Of a stretch of DNA of 64,000 nt, positions 41,024-50,644 are shown in pieces. The position numbers and the translations under genes were made by a program. Source of the stretch: Candidatus Saccharimonadota bacterium (lineage in GTDB: Bacteria; Patescibacteriota; Saccharimonadia; Saccharimonadales; Saccharimonadaceae); contig JAFRGM010000006.1 of the NCBI GenBank assembly GCA_017433855.1, forward strand, positions 1 to 64,000, in the 5' to 3' direction. The notes below the pieces were generated by a model. It searched no databases. It was not told the DNA's origin and saw only the letters and a list, made by a program, of their open reading frames with translations. Numbering within the stretch: position 1 is the first letter of the stretch; each line of letters opens with the position of its first letter.

Positions 41024-41374
41024 ATGTTAACGCAAACTTATGTGTCTAGAAGGGAAACCGCATTTACCGGTAGTTTTGCACGCGGCCGTAATACCATTAG
41101 GCACGAAAAGCGTAGTTTAGGCTCCATCTCCCAGATTGTCATTATTAGCCTTATTACTCTCGTTTTTGGCTTAATCTATGTTGCTGAAGGCACCAAAGCC
41201 ACCTCGTTTGATTATGAAATCTCCGCCGTAGAATCTGAAATCTCCGAAATGACCGCCCGACGCGATGACCTTGCCGTAGAAAAAGCGCGTCTTAGTTCTG
41301 TTTCCGCTGCCAAAAACAGCACCGTGGCTGCCAACATGGAAAATGCCACAGTCACCGGCTACGTTACCGACTAA
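41024..41374 (+). CDS. ftsL: FtsL-like division protein
   Basis: The protein has 116 residues. It has a basic cytoplasmic N-terminus, one membrane helix near 34-53, and a coiled-coil region of ~45 residues (S-A-V-E-S-E-I-S-E-M-T-A-R-R-D-D-L). This is the layout of FtsL/DivIC proteins, which have little sequence conservation. Its position between rsmH and the penicillin-binding protein is the usual ftsL place. It would join FtsQ/DivIB to activate septal wall synthesis. Confidence 0.7.
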   Translation: MLTQTYVSRRETAFTGSFARGRNTIRHEKRSLGSISQIVIISLITLVFGLIYVAEGTKATSFDYEISAVESEISEMTARRDDLAVEKARLSSVSAAKNSTVAANMENATVTGYVTD

Positions 41375-41390
41375 GTGATATAATATAAAT

Positions 41391-43118
41391 ATGTCGCGCA
41401 TCAAAATCTTACGATATTTGACTTTAGCTGCTTTAGGAATTATCTTGACGCGGCTATTTTTTATCCAAATTATTGAACATGACGCTTGGGTGGCTAAGGC
41501 CAACGAGCAACATACTCTGCTTGAAACCATTACGGCCAAACGTGGCGAAATCTATATGCTAGACGGTAATGACCCAGTGGCAGTAGTCTTAAACCAAACT
41601 GTTTACCAAGTTATTATAGACCCAGCTATTACTCCACAAGACGAACTGCAAACCCTACTTGACGAAACCGTTGAAAAACACGCCAACCTAGACGAAGTAT
41701 ACAATATCGAGGGACTTAGATATTACATTGTGGCTCGTAATGTGCCTTATTCTAGCGCCGTCAAAATTGCCGAAAAAGGCCTCGGCGGTGTTTGGCTTAA
41801 AGAGAGCAACGCCCGTGTATATCCAGAAGGGGAGATGGCTTCCACTGTGCTTGGTTTTGTTAATGCTGATGGTATTGGGCAATACGGTGTAGAAGGTTCA
41901 CTCAATCACCTTTTGTCCGGCAAAGACGGCCTACTTAAGACTATTTCCGATGTTAATAATGTCGCTCTATCTATTGGAGACAACAACATTAAAATACCCG
42001 CCGAAGACGGCAAGAACGTTGTGCTAACTATAGATCGTACTCTAGAAAAAAATGTCGAAGAGATGACCGAGCAAGCCTTAGCTAGTAGCGTTGCTACCAA
42101 TGCGGCGGTGCTTATTATGGACCCTAACAACGGTGAGGTTCTTGCCATGACCACCATCCCTGGTTACAACCCAGCTGACTATGGTAATGTCAAAGATGCC
42201 TCCAGCTATATCAACCAGGTTACAGAAGTACCATACGAACCAGCCTCCATTTGCAAAACTTTCACATATTCTGCCGCCATCAACGAGGGTAAGATGACGG
42301 CCGACACAACATACTTTAACCAAGGCTATGTCATGGTAGATGGTTGGAAAATTCAAAACGCTGAACAGCGCGCCTCAATTTATGGCACTATCGACATGCG
42401 TACGGCGCTTTATTGGTCGCTTAACTCCGGCTCAATTCAAGCCCTTAAACTTCTCGGTGATGACCCAGATAGCATCAACCAAAAAGGCAGGGAATTACTG
42501 TACGATTATTATTACAATAAGTTCCGCCTAGGCCGCCCCACCGATATCGAACTCATAGAAGCGGTCGGCTACATCGAAGATCCCAACGAAGGCTGGGGAC
42601 GCAACTCTACCTACGCCAATATGACTTTCGGCCAAAACCTTGGTATTACTATGATTCAAACCGCTACGGCCTTTTCAGCTGTGGTAAATGGTGGCATTTG
42701 GCGCACCCCTACCATCGTGGCTGGCACTCTAGAAAACGGTCGCCTTACTCCACTAGAGTCTAACGCTATAGAGGAGCAGATTCTTAAGGCTGACACTTCT
42801 GCTGCTATGCGTAGTATGCTCGTCAATAACCGCAGCTACAAAGTACGCGCCGGTATTGATAAACCCGGTTACGATGTGGGTGGTAAATCTGGTACCGCGC
42901 AGGTAATACGGGATGGCGTCTATGATGACACTTATGCCGAGCTAGTTGGCTCGTACATAGGTTTCGTGGCGCCTAGTGGGGAAATGCCAAGCTATGTTAT
43001 TATGATTAAAATGTGGGGCGAAGGCCAAAGCGTAGGCAGTGGTGAGCCGATGGCACTCTTCGATACTCTATCTAATTATATTATCAATTATTTAAAAATT
43101 AGGCCAGGTGGAGTATAA
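41391..43118 (+). CDS. ftsI: Penicillin-binding protein, FtsI/PBP2 class
   Basis: The protein has 575 residues with a signal-anchor helix (8-25), a dimerisation domain and a transpeptidase domain. The active-site serine is in E-P-A-S-I-C-K-T-F near residue 283, S-L-N near 345 and K-S-G-T near 500. The S-x-x-K motif contains a cysteine (S-I-C-K), less usual than S-T-F/M-K. It cross-links septal peptidoglycan. TATAAT lies 6 nt before ATG 41391. The ftsL-like gene ends 16 bp upstream. Confidence 0.88.
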   Translation: MSRIKILRYLTLAALGIILTRLFFIQIIEHDAWVAKANEQHTLLETITAKRGEIYMLDGNDPVAVVLNQTVYQVIIDPAITPQDELQTLLDETVEKHANLDEVYNIEGLRYYIVARNVPYSSAVKIAEKGLGGVWLKESNARVYPEGEMASTVLGFVNADGIGQYGVEGSLNHLLSGKDGLLKTISDVNNVALSIGDNNIKIPAEDGKNVVLTIDRTLEKNVEEMTEQALASSVATNAAVLIMDPNNGEVLAMTTIPGYNPADYGNVKDASSYINQVTEVPYEPASICKTFTYSAAINEGKMTADTTYFNQGYVMVDGWKIQNAEQRASIYGTIDMRTALYWSLNSGSIQALKLLGDDPDSINQKGRELLYDYYYNKFRLGRPTDIELIEAVGYIEDPNEGWGRNSTYANMTFGQNLGITMIQTATAFSAVVNGGIWRTPTIVAGTLENGRLTPLESNAIEEQILKADTSAAMRSMLVNNRSYKVRAGIDKPGYDVGGKSGTAQVIRDGVYDDTYAELVGSYIGFVAPSGEMPSYVIMIKMWGEGQSVGSGEPMALFDTLSNYIINYLKIRPGGV

Positions 43119-43125
43119 TTATAGC

Positions 43126-44148
43126 ATGAGTATAAACGAAGAAATGTTTTACGGGCTTTTGCTTTCTCTTGCTAGTTTTCTTTTGTCGATGGTGCTTACT
43201 CCAGTTTACACCCATTTTGCATACAAATATCACTTTTGGAAAAAGCAAAAACAAACCACGGTAGATGGCAAGGCTTTACCCATCATGGCGAGTCTGCATA
43301 AGCATAAGTTTAAACGCGCCTTTCCAACCATGGCTGGGCTTATTGGTATTATCGCTGTTACTGTAGTTACCTGGGTTTTTAACCTAGATCGCGGCCAAAC
43401 CTGGCTCCCGCTTGTAGGCTTTTTGGGCGGCTCTTTTGTAGGAGTTATAGATGATTCTATCAATATCTTTGGTTCTGGGCGTGGTGCAGCCGGGCTGCGC
43501 GGGCCAGTCAAATTCTTGCTAATTACAGCCGTAGGTATTGTCTTAGGGTGGTTCTTCGCAGTTAAACTCGGCTGGACTTCTATTCTCGTTCCGTTTGTTG
43601 GCAATATCGAAATCGGCGTAGTCGCCATGATTGCTATTTTTGCTTTTGCCGTCGTTGCTACCAGTAATGCCGTCAATATTACAGACGGTTTGGATGGCCT
43701 ATCTGGGGGCCTTTCTATGCTGGCCTACGGTGCTTTTGGTGTTATCGCCCTCTTTCAAGGCAACGTACTACTCTTTGGCTTCTGTATGACAGTAGTAGGG
43801 TGGCTTTTATCCTACATTTGGTTCAATGTTCCACCAGCACGGTTTATGATGGGCGATACTGGCTCATTTGCGCTGGGCGCTGGCCTTGGTGTGGTTGCTA
43901 TGATGACTAACTCATTCTTACTTTTGCCAGTCATCGGCCTTATGTTTGTTATAGAAACCGGCTCTAGCCTTATCCAACTTGCTGCCAAGCGTTTCTTGCA
44001 TCGTAAAATTTTTATTTCTGCGCCATTACATCATCATCTCGAGGCTAAGGGCTGGGGCGAAGCCAAAATCGTGATGCGCTTTTGGATTATGGCCGGCGTC
44101 TGTGCGCTTCTAGGTGTCTTTCTAGCCGCTGTCGGGGGCGCCATCTAA
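43126..44148 (+). CDS. mraY: Phospho-N-acetylmuramoyl-pentapeptide transferase
   Basis: The protein has 340 residues from ATG 43126, with about ten membrane helices. Family motifs are G-V-I-D-D near 106, N-A-V-N-I-T-D-G-L-D-G-L near 179, and the late F-I-S-A-P-L-H-H-H-L-E histidine loop. It transfers MurNAc-pentapeptide to undecaprenyl phosphate to make lipid I. TATAAT ends 6 nt before this ATG, inside the 3' end of the previous gene. The stop TAA overlaps the ftsW ATG (TAATG). Confidence 0.95.
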   Translation: MSINEEMFYGLLLSLASFLLSMVLTPVYTHFAYKYHFWKKQKQTTVDGKALPIMASLHKHKFKRAFPTMAGLIGIIAVTVVTWVFNLDRGQTWLPLVGFLGGSFVGVIDDSINIFGSGRGAAGLRGPVKFLLITAVGIVLGWFFAVKLGWTSILVPFVGNIEIGVVAMIAIFAFAVVATSNAVNITDGLDGLSGGLSMLAYGAFGVIALFQGNVLLFGFCMTVVGWLLSYIWFNVPPARFMMGDTGSFALGAGLGVVAMMTNSFLLLPVIGLMFVIETGSSLIQLAAKRFLHRKIFISAPLHHHLEAKGWGEAKIVMRFWIMAGVCALLGVFLAAVGGAI

Positions 44149-45371
44149 TGCGCAAGCACAAGTCCGACCTCATCGTTCTTTTTACCACGCTCGGCCTTAT
44201 GGCGCTCGGTCTAATTGTTATTTACGCCATTGGTCCTATGCGTGCCAATGTCCTCAATTCCACTTACGGAACTAACTATGGCAGTCACGATTTCTTTATC
44301 GGGCAACTCCGCTCTGTGGCTATCTCATTAGTGGCTTTTTTCTTGGCCTTTAAGGTCATTCCATATCAAACTTTACGCAAATTTGCCAAGCCCATTATGA
44401 TTTTGGGTATTCTCTTATCGGCATTGCTTTGGGTGTTAGCTATGTCGGGGTCTAGCTTGGCTAAATGCGAGCTTGGCGAATGTCGTTGGTATAACCTCGG
44501 CCCGGTGAGCTTTCAGCCGGCTGAATTTCTCAAATTATCCCTCACTATCTACTTAGCAGATTTTCTTGCTCGCAAAAAAGAAGAGGGAACCATTGGCAAG
44601 CTAAAAGAGTTTTGGCTCCCACTTGGGTTAATCTGCGGCATTTCTCTAGGTCTAGTAGTGATAGCGCAAGGTGACCTTGGCACTGGCGTTACACTGGTTG
44701 CAATCATCTTTGGCATGCTCTTAGTTTCGGGTGTTTCCATCAAGCAATATCTCCTCGTATTTGCACTTGTGGTTATAGTTGCGGTCGGCGCCGTTGCTAC
44801 ATCAGCACATCGTATGCAGCGTGTAGATGCCTGGATTGCCACTCTTACCGGTAGTGCTAGTTCCGACTCTACCTATCATATCGATAATGCCATGCTGGCT
44901 ATTGGCACTGGCGGGTTCACTGGCGTCGGTATTGGCAATTCCGTTCAGGCTACTGGCTATCTTCCAGAATCTATCAACGACTCAGTTTTTGCCATTATGG
45001 GCGAGACTTTCGGCTTTGTGGGGCTTTTTCTCATTGTTGGTGTATTTGCCACCATGCTACTACGCTTGCTAAATGTTGCTAGTCACACCGCCGCCCCCGA
45101 CGAGCGCCTGCTCGTTGTTGGAGTCTTTTCATGGGTGCTTGCCGGCGTGTCTGTAAATATTATGGCCATGACTGGTCTCGTGCCGGTCACTGGGATTACA
45201 CTCCCGCTACTATCTTATGGCGGTACCAGTATGCTTTTTGTTGCTTTTGCTTTAGGTCTTAGTTTGCAAATTTCGTGTTATACTAGTAGAGAGGAAGTAA
45301 AAAATGAAGATATTAGTAGTCGGGGGCGGATCCGGGGGGCACATTACGCCAGCCGTCGCCGTAGTGCGTGA
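44148..45371 (+). CDS. ftsW: Lipid II polymerase FtsW (SEDS family)
   Basis: The protein has 407 residues from ATG 44148, with about ten membrane helices. SEDS hallmarks are W-Y-N-L-G-P-V-S-F-Q-P-A-E-F-L-K near 118 and G-I-T-L-P-L-L-S-Y-G-G-T-S near 350. It polymerises lipid II at the septum together with the penicillin-binding protein. The last 22 codons overlap the start of murG in another frame (68 bp), an unusually long overlap. Confidence 0.93.
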   Translation: MRKHKSDLIVLFTTLGLMALGLIVIYAIGPMRANVLNSTYGTNYGSHDFFIGQLRSVAISLVAFFLAFKVIPYQTLRKFAKPIMILGILLSALLWVLAMSGSSLAKCELGECRWYNLGPVSFQPAEFLKLSLTIYLADFLARKKEEGTIGKLKEFWLPLGLICGISLGLVVIAQGDLGTGVTLVAIIFGMLLVSGVSIKQYLLVFALVVIVAVGAVATSAHRMQRVDAWIATLTGSASSDSTYHIDNAMLAIGTGGFTGVGIGNSVQATGYLPESINDSVFAIMGETFGFVGLFLIVGVFATMLLRLLNVASHTAAPDERLLVVGVFSWVLAGVSVNIMAMTGLVPVTGITLPLLSYGGTSMLFVAFALGLSLQISCYTSREEVKNEDISSRGRIRGAHYASRRRSA

Positions 45372-46536
45372 GATATTAGAATTAAAACCTCGCACCAAGG
45401 TTGAGTTTTGGACTGATTTCAAATATTTTAGCAACGTCACCAAACTTACCACCGAGCTAGGTGTTTCATGGGCCGATGGCCACGAGGATAAAAAAGGTAC
45501 TTTTGTGCGAGTTCGCCGTTTGCCAGCCGGTAAGTTCCATCGCTATGCCGGGTGGCGGTTCAAAGATTATTTTATTCATTTCGAAATTACACTTAAAGAT
45601 TTAATCATTGGTAACATTTGCGGCTTTTTTGGCTTTATTGCAGGTTTCATCACTAGTTTTATTCGTCTTTTCCGCAAGTCTACTCGCCCTAATATTATTT
45701 TTCTCAAAGGCGGCTATGTAGGCCTGCCGGTTGGCCTTGTTGCCAAAATGTTCAAAATCCCTTACGTCATTCACGAGTCAGACACCGTAGCCGGCCTTGC
45801 CAATCGCCTGCTCATGAAGCGCGCGCGCAAGGTGGCGTTTGGTATGCCTATCCCAGAGGAATGGGAAGAGGCACACCCAAATTACATCTGGACCGGCATA
45901 CCTGTTGGACCAGAATACCGCGCAGTCTCCATTATTCGTAAAAATTCCCTCAAAAAAGCATTTTCATTCAATCCAGAAAAGCCCCTAGTGGTCATTACTG
46001 GCGGTTCGCAGGGGTCAGAGAATCTCAACGAGGCCACCCGCATCATTTTGCCAGAGCTTCTTAAATTTACATCCGTTGCCCTCGTTGCGGGTCGCAAACA
46101 TTATGAGGACATGGTAGACCTCAAGCGCTACGAGAATTGGGACCACGCTGCTCTTGAGTCTAATTTCCGCATGTGGGAGTTTAATACTGCTATGAACGAA
46201 CTCATGGGTGCTGCCGACGTGGTAGTGTCGCGTGCCGGCGCCACCACTATCGCCGAACTGGCTAGCCTCAAGAAAGCCACCATTCTTGTACCATTCGAGA
46301 AACTTCCCGGCGGCCATCAAGTTAAAAACGCCGAGCGGCTCAAGGAGCTTGGCGCTGTAGAGGTCATTAACGATTCCACTATGATGAAAAACCCCGCCAA
46401 CTTATTGGATATTATTCGCCATCTTGTACGTTCTCCGCGACTTGCGGCCGAAATGGCCGATAGACTTCACGATGAAGCCAAGTCTGATGCCGCCCGACGT
46501 TTGGCCGAAATTATCATTGAGGAAGCCGCCCAATGA
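45304..46536 (+). CDS. murG: UDP-GlcNAc:lipid I GlcNAc transferase
   Basis: The protein has 410 residues, longer than E. coli MurG (355). The N-terminal glycine loop G-G-G-S-G-G-H-I-T-P is at 7-16, the second-domain G-G-S-Q-G near 234 and S-R-A-G-A-T-T-I-A-E near 306. An extra hydrophobic segment (about 95-120) may strengthen membrane contact. It makes lipid II. GAGGAAG precedes ATG 45304. It overlaps ftsW by 68 bp and the ftsQ-like gene by 4 bp. Confidence 0.93.
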   Translation: MKILVVGGGSGGHITPAVAVVREILELKPRTKVEFWTDFKYFSNVTKLTTELGVSWADGHEDKKGTFVRVRRLPAGKFHRYAGWRFKDYFIHFEITLKDLIIGNICGFFGFIAGFITSFIRLFRKSTRPNIIFLKGGYVGLPVGLVAKMFKIPYVIHESDTVAGLANRLLMKRARKVAFGMPIPEEWEEAHPNYIWTGIPVGPEYRAVSIIRKNSLKKAFSFNPEKPLVVITGGSQGSENLNEATRIILPELLKFTSVALVAGRKHYEDMVDLKRYENWDHAALESNFRMWEFNTAMNELMGAADVVVSRAGATTIAELASLKKATILVPFEKLPGGHQVKNAERLKELGAVEVINDSTMMKNPANLLDIIRHLVRSPRLAAEMADRLHDEAKSDAARRLAEIIIEEAAQ

Positions 46537-47129
46537 CAGAAGAGCCGCCAAAAATTGCCCGTCGCCACATGAACCGTGCCTCCACTATGAAATCCGGCCG
46601 TGTTATTGGCGAGAAAAGGGAAAAACTCGAAACCGCTTCCGAACGCGCCACTGCTCACCGCAAAATTAAAAAGCAGCGTATTTCGCGAATTGCCATCACT
46701 ATTTTGGGCTTTACTTTGGTTGGTGTAGGATTGTTCTATATTGGCACGTTCTTCTTTGGCGACAGGGAAGCATCGCCCGCCTCTACTACTGTCTATCTTC
46801 CGCTCTCCCCTACCATACCAGTAGAGGATCAAGATACCGGCAAAGATTCCACCATCACTAGCCGTATGAAAGAATATATCGGTCAGGTCGAAGCAGACCT
46901 TCGCGAATACGGCTACACTCCGGTCAAGGCAGTTATCCCTACGAGTGCTATCCGCGAAGTAGATTTTTATCTCGACGGTTACTCGGGCTTTATTAAGACT
47001 ACTATTGATCGTGGTGCCGGTGTTACCGCCGAAGACACTGATCGCATGCTGCGCTACCTCGCCGGTCAAGGAATTGCCGACTTTGCCTATATTGATGTTC
47101 GCCTAGACGGCCAAGCCTACTGGAAGTAG
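46533..47129 (+). CDS. ftsQ: FtsQ/DivIB-like division protein
   Basis: The protein has 198 residues. A ~50-residue basic cytoplasmic tail is followed by one membrane helix near 53-75 and an extracytoplasmic domain ending in I-D-V-R-L-D-G-Q-A-Y-W. The overall layout and the place directly after murG (ATGA overlap) indicate an FtsQ-type protein; a POTRA domain is not clear, so the name rests mainly on position and the terminal strand pattern. Confidence 0.6.
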   Translation: MTEEPPKIARRHMNRASTMKSGRVIGEKREKLETASERATAHRKIKKQRISRIAITILGFTLVGVGLFYIGTFFFGDREASPASTTVYLPLSPTIPVEDQDTGKDSTITSRMKEYIGQVEADLREYGYTPVKAVIPTSAIREVDFYLDGYSGFIKTTIDRGAGVTAEDTDRMLRYLAGQGIADFAYIDVRLDGQAYWK

Positions 47130-47142
47130 TGTTGCCATGGAA

Positions 47143-47198
47143 TTGTTCGGTTTTTGTTCGGTTCTAGCATAATGCTCTTTTGTTCGGTTTTTGTTCGG
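47143..47198 (+). repeat. Paired GTTCGG direct repeats
   Basis: The 19-mer TTGTTCGGTTTTTGTTCGG occurs twice, separated by 18 bp that contain the palindrome AGCATAATGCT. Each copy holds two TTGTTCGG units at 11-bp spacing. A 17-bp part recurs inside the secretion ATPase gene (48057-48073), and shorter matches occur in priA (19243-19257) and at 39337-39350. Confidence 0.65.
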
Positions 47199-47470
47199 CA
47201 AAAGTAGAAAAAATATCATCCAAGCGCCGGATAAATTGCCGACCACCAGATAAAACCTCAAAAATAACGAAAAACCACGAGGGAAACATCAAAAATCCAA
47301 AAAAGCCCCAAATCTAGGCAGCCCGGGCCGCCGCCCGGTCCATAGAGTTAAGCCCCCATTCCACACCCCTGTAATGTCCTAAAATCTATATTGTGCGACA
47401 TTGGATATTTCACCAAAAGACGAGTAAACACCCGTCTTTGTGGCACTCTTCTCGTTTGTCGTCACGCAAA

Positions 47471-47500
47471 ATACAAGCCATAATATAATATGGCTTGTAT
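47471..47500. promoter_or_regulatory. Perfect palindrome centred on TATAAT
   Basis: ATACAAGCCAT (47471-47481) and ATGGCTTGTAT (47490-47500) flank AATATAAT. The centre carries a TATAAT on the plus strand. This is the form of an operator overlapping a -10 box, or a hairpin. Only an 11-codon frame (ATG 47499) follows, with an AGCCG/CGGCT hairpin, so any transcript would be short. Confidence 0.45.
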
Positions 47501-47576
47501 GTTTAATGCTCAGCCGCTATGCTCGGCTATTTGATGCGGATGTTCGGTGGCGCACCCAAACCAGCATAGGTAGTTA

Positions 47577-50500
47577 CTAATGCTGGATGCTTAGAAATCC
47601 GTCCATCGAATTATCGCGTTCTGCAAAACGACTCGGGTCTGCCACCGGCTTGCTTAAATCGGTCGGCGCCGAATGGGGATTAATAGCTACAGTAGACTTT
47701 TCTTCGTAGACAATCTCTGGCGTCACTGCCGCTGGTGTATCTGCAGGGGAATTAACAGGGGAAGCATCAGGGGTAGATTGCCGTGGCTTATCGGTCTGCA
47801 TACCAGCTGCCGTATTTCCCTTTTTGTTGGCGTGACCCTTATTGCGAGAGTTCTTAGACTTTTCCACAGGTTTTATGGCTTGAGGCTTATTAGTGGACGG
47901 CTTTTGATTCCCTTGTGCCTGAGGAGCTTGTTTCTTGGCCGTTTCGGCGGCTAGACGTGCCAAATCTTTTAGCCCCGGCCTATCTTTACCCTCGGCAGTA
48001 TTTGGACTCATGCCAGTTTTACGCAAATCTGCCTGTGGAGTAGGGGCAAATTTTAAGTTCGGTTTTTGTTCGGTATTTCGCACATTGGCCACGCTCACAG
48101 GAGCGGCGGTATGTTTATTGATTGGTGTAAACACCATAGCTTGATCTGGCTGGCGTCCAGAATCGGAAAGCTCTTGCTTATATTTTTCGCTTTGCTCAAT
48201 CGTTTCACGGATTTCGTCCTCAACTTCTGCTCGTGGTCGCGCATAATGCGTACGTGACCAAGAAATGATTTGGTCAAAATTATCTTCTGGCGCATCCGGT
48301 ATCGTCAATGTGGTGGCAGAAAACGCCGGAACTTTCTCGCCGTTAATAATCATAGATATGATAAAATGGCGGTTATTGAGCTGCAAAAGATCAGAAGCTT
48401 CAAATGTCGGCTCAAACTGCTTAACCAGTATTGGCGCGTCGTCAGCAGAAACTCGGAACGAAATTGTAGTGCCCACGTTACCAAAAACCGCATCACGCAC
48501 CGACTCAGTCATCTGTGCTACATACTGGTTAGCTACGGTAAGATTAAGTCCGTATTTGCGCGCCTCGGATAGAATTACCGAGAATGAATCCGTGGCAAAG
48601 TTCTGGAACTCGTCTACATATAGATAAAACGGCCTGCGATCTTCCACGTTGGGGATATCAGAACGCGACATCGCGGCGAGCTGCACCTTTGTAACCAAGA
48701 AAGAACCTAAAATCGCAGCATTATCTTCGCCGATTAGACCTTTCGAGAGGTTAACTACCAAAATCTTCCCTTCGTCCATAATCTTACGCACGTCAAATGA
48801 GGATTTTGGCTGCCCAATAATGTTACGAATGATTGGGTTGGCAGTAAAAGCCCCAACCTTGTTTAGCACTGGCGCGATAGACTCATTGACTTGTTTCTCA
48901 TTCCACTGCCCAAACTCGTGCTTCCAGAACTGCAACACCGTCACATCGTGACAATACTCAAGTGTTTCCTTGCGAAACTCTTTGTCTGTCAGCATCCGTG
49001 AGATATCTAGCAAAGTAGTTTCTGGTCTGTCCAGCAAGGCAAGAAGCGTATAACGCAAAATATGTTCAAGTCTAGGACCCCAAGAATCTCCGAACATACG
49101 CTTAAGCACCCCAATTACCTCCGAACAGATATTTGGCTTGCGTGACGGATCACTCACCTCTAGCGGATTGAATGCAACCGGATATGCCGTATCGGCCGGG
49201 TTAAAGTAGATTACATCCCGAATCCTAGAAGCCGGTATAAACCTGAGATTATCTATCGCAAAATCACCGTGCGGGTCAATAATGCAATACCCCTGGTTAT
49301 AGAAAATATCAGACATTGCTAGTAGCTCTAGCAAGCCACTTTTACCAGCGCCAGTTTGTCCAATGATATAAACATGCCTGCTACGGTCGCGCCTGGTTAG
49401 CCCAAACTGATGATTGATACCGCGGAAATTAGTTAACCCAAACGCTGAAATGTTTTCATCAAGATGTGGGTTACCAGTTAATACTGGTAGCTTTGCTGGC
49501 GGTTCTGCCGTCTTAGAAGAGGCCCACACAATATTTGGCGTCTCTACGGACGTATGCGGCAAATGGTAAACGCTCGCTAGCTCTGAGATATTCAAAATAA
49601 ATCCTCGATCCGCAAACTGCCGCATCTTGTAAGCATCTAGCTCCTTGGCATTAAAACTCCCACCTATTTGCTTGAAACCATTAAGATTAGTGGAGTTAAA
49701 CTGTTTGAATGTCCCCACCAGCGCCTGCATATTGAGTTTTGCATTGGTTTCATTGTCACCAAGATACGCCAAGCGGATTTTAACTTCGTAGCCAAGTTTA
49801 GTGGCTTTTTCTTCGGCCTTAGCGATTTGAGTCTTGGCGCGCTCAGATAGCTCCACTTTAATGTCAGAACTAGTGCCGCCCGCAGGTGGCCGAAACAGTG
49901 CACCCAATACCTCTACCAACCACGTCCAATCTATACCGGTGGCTGCCAGGAGCGGTTTATGGCCAGTTTTAATTTTACGCACCCACTTGTCGGTGGTGTT
50001 TTTGTGCCAATCGTCTGCAATTGGCCGGGCTAGAATCTGTATCCACATCTCCTCGGAAAGATCCGGGTCTATCTTGGCTAAAGTGCCAGTGATGCCGGCT
50101 AACGGATCTACTTCAAAGCTATCAAAGGTTTTGATAGGTAGAGCCTCATTTTCAATCAGGCCCAATTCTGCCGAATAAGCCACAGGGTACTTATTGCGAT
50201 TATCTACATAGTCCTCATCTATCTTGTGAATTTGCACAGTGGGGTATTGTGAATAAATCTGCCCTTCCACAAAACTCTGTAAGATTTTGGGCACCCACAC
50301 ATAGAACTTAATCTGCCCAGCAGTAGATACAATTTCAAACGACAGGTGCTCCTGTACGCCGCCACTGTTTTTAAGCTCTGACTTGTCGCGCAAAATACCA
50401 TGCAAGCTCGCAAACATTTGTTCTGCCGCCAGCTCTTTCTTGTCGTTGGTGCGAGGTATTTCTAGCATCAAAAGCACCGAGTCTACGTTTAGCACCTTTA

Positions 50501-50603
50501 ATTGGTTGAGCTTCTTGTAGTTACGATAAGTTAAAAAAGCAAGCACCAAAACTACTGGAATCCAGAAGATGGGCATAAGAATAAAATGTATGACTTCGTT
50601 CAT
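47577..50603 (-). CDS. VirD4/TraD/VirB4-like type IV secretion ATPase
   Basis: The protein has 1008 residues. One N-terminal membrane helix (about 5-24) is followed by a ~370-residue conserved domain seen in Patescibacteria secretion ATPases, then the motor: Walker A I-G-Q-T-G-A-G-K-S near 415 and Walker B F-Y-L-Y-V-D-E-F-Q near 640-648. The last ~190 residues are disordered, rich in Pro, Thr, Asn and Lys. It would power DNA or protein transfer, possibly with the VirB2-like pilin (25.3 kb). Two GTTCGG repeats fall in the tail-coding part. TATAAT lies 7 nt before ATG 50603. Confidence 0.85.
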   Translation of the reverse strand: MNEVIHFILMPIFWIPVVLVLAFLTYRNYKKLNQLKVLNVDSVLLMLEIPRTNDKKELAAEQMFASLHGILRDKSELKNSGGVQEHLSFEIVSTAGQIKFYVWVPKILQSFVEGQIYSQYPTVQIHKIDEDYVDNRNKYPVAYSAELGLIENEALPIKTFDSFEVDPLAGITGTLAKIDPDLSEEMWIQILARPIADDWHKNTTDKWVRKIKTGHKPLLAATGIDWTWLVEVLGALFRPPAGGTSSDIKVELSERAKTQIAKAEEKATKLGYEVKIRLAYLGDNETNAKLNMQALVGTFKQFNSTNLNGFKQIGGSFNAKELDAYKMRQFADRGFILNISELASVYHLPHTSVETPNIVWASSKTAEPPAKLPVLTGNPHLDENISAFGLTNFRGINHQFGLTRRDRSRHVYIIGQTGAGKSGLLELLAMSDIFYNQGYCIIDPHGDFAIDNLRFIPASRIRDVIYFNPADTAYPVAFNPLEVSDPSRKPNICSEVIGVLKRMFGDSWGPRLEHILRYTLLALLDRPETTLLDISRMLTDKEFRKETLEYCHDVTVLQFWKHEFGQWNEKQVNESIAPVLNKVGAFTANPIIRNIIGQPKSSFDVRKIMDEGKILVVNLSKGLIGEDNAAILGSFLVTKVQLAAMSRSDIPNVEDRRPFYLYVDEFQNFATDSFSVILSEARKYGLNLTVANQYVAQMTESVRDAVFGNVGTTISFRVSADDAPILVKQFEPTFEASDLLQLNNRHFIISMIINGEKVPAFSATTLTIPDAPEDNFDQIISWSRTHYARPRAEVEDEIRETIEQSEKYKQELSDSGRQPDQAMVFTPINKHTAAPVSVANVRNTEQKPNLKFAPTPQADLRKTGMSPNTAEGKDRPGLKDLARLAAETAKKQAPQAQGNQKPSTNKPQAIKPVEKSKNSRNKGHANKKGNTAAGMQTDKPRQSTPDASPVNSPADTPAAVTPEIVYEEKSTVAINPHSAPTDLSKPVADPSRFAERDNSMDGFLSIQH

Positions 50604-50644
50604 ACATTTTATTATAGCATATATCTGCTTAAACGTCGACCGTA

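Larger units (their letters stand above)
47130..47576. other. 447-bp gap with direct repeats, hairpins and a palindrome
   Basis: The gap holds two identical 19-mers TTGTTCGGTTTTTGTTCGG (47143-47161 and 47180-47198), a perfect CCGGGC/GCCCGG hairpin near 47322, a terminator-like AAAGACG/CGTCTTT hairpin (about 47415-47440), and a perfect 11-bp inverted repeat (47471-47500). No credible gene is present. Confidence 0.6.
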
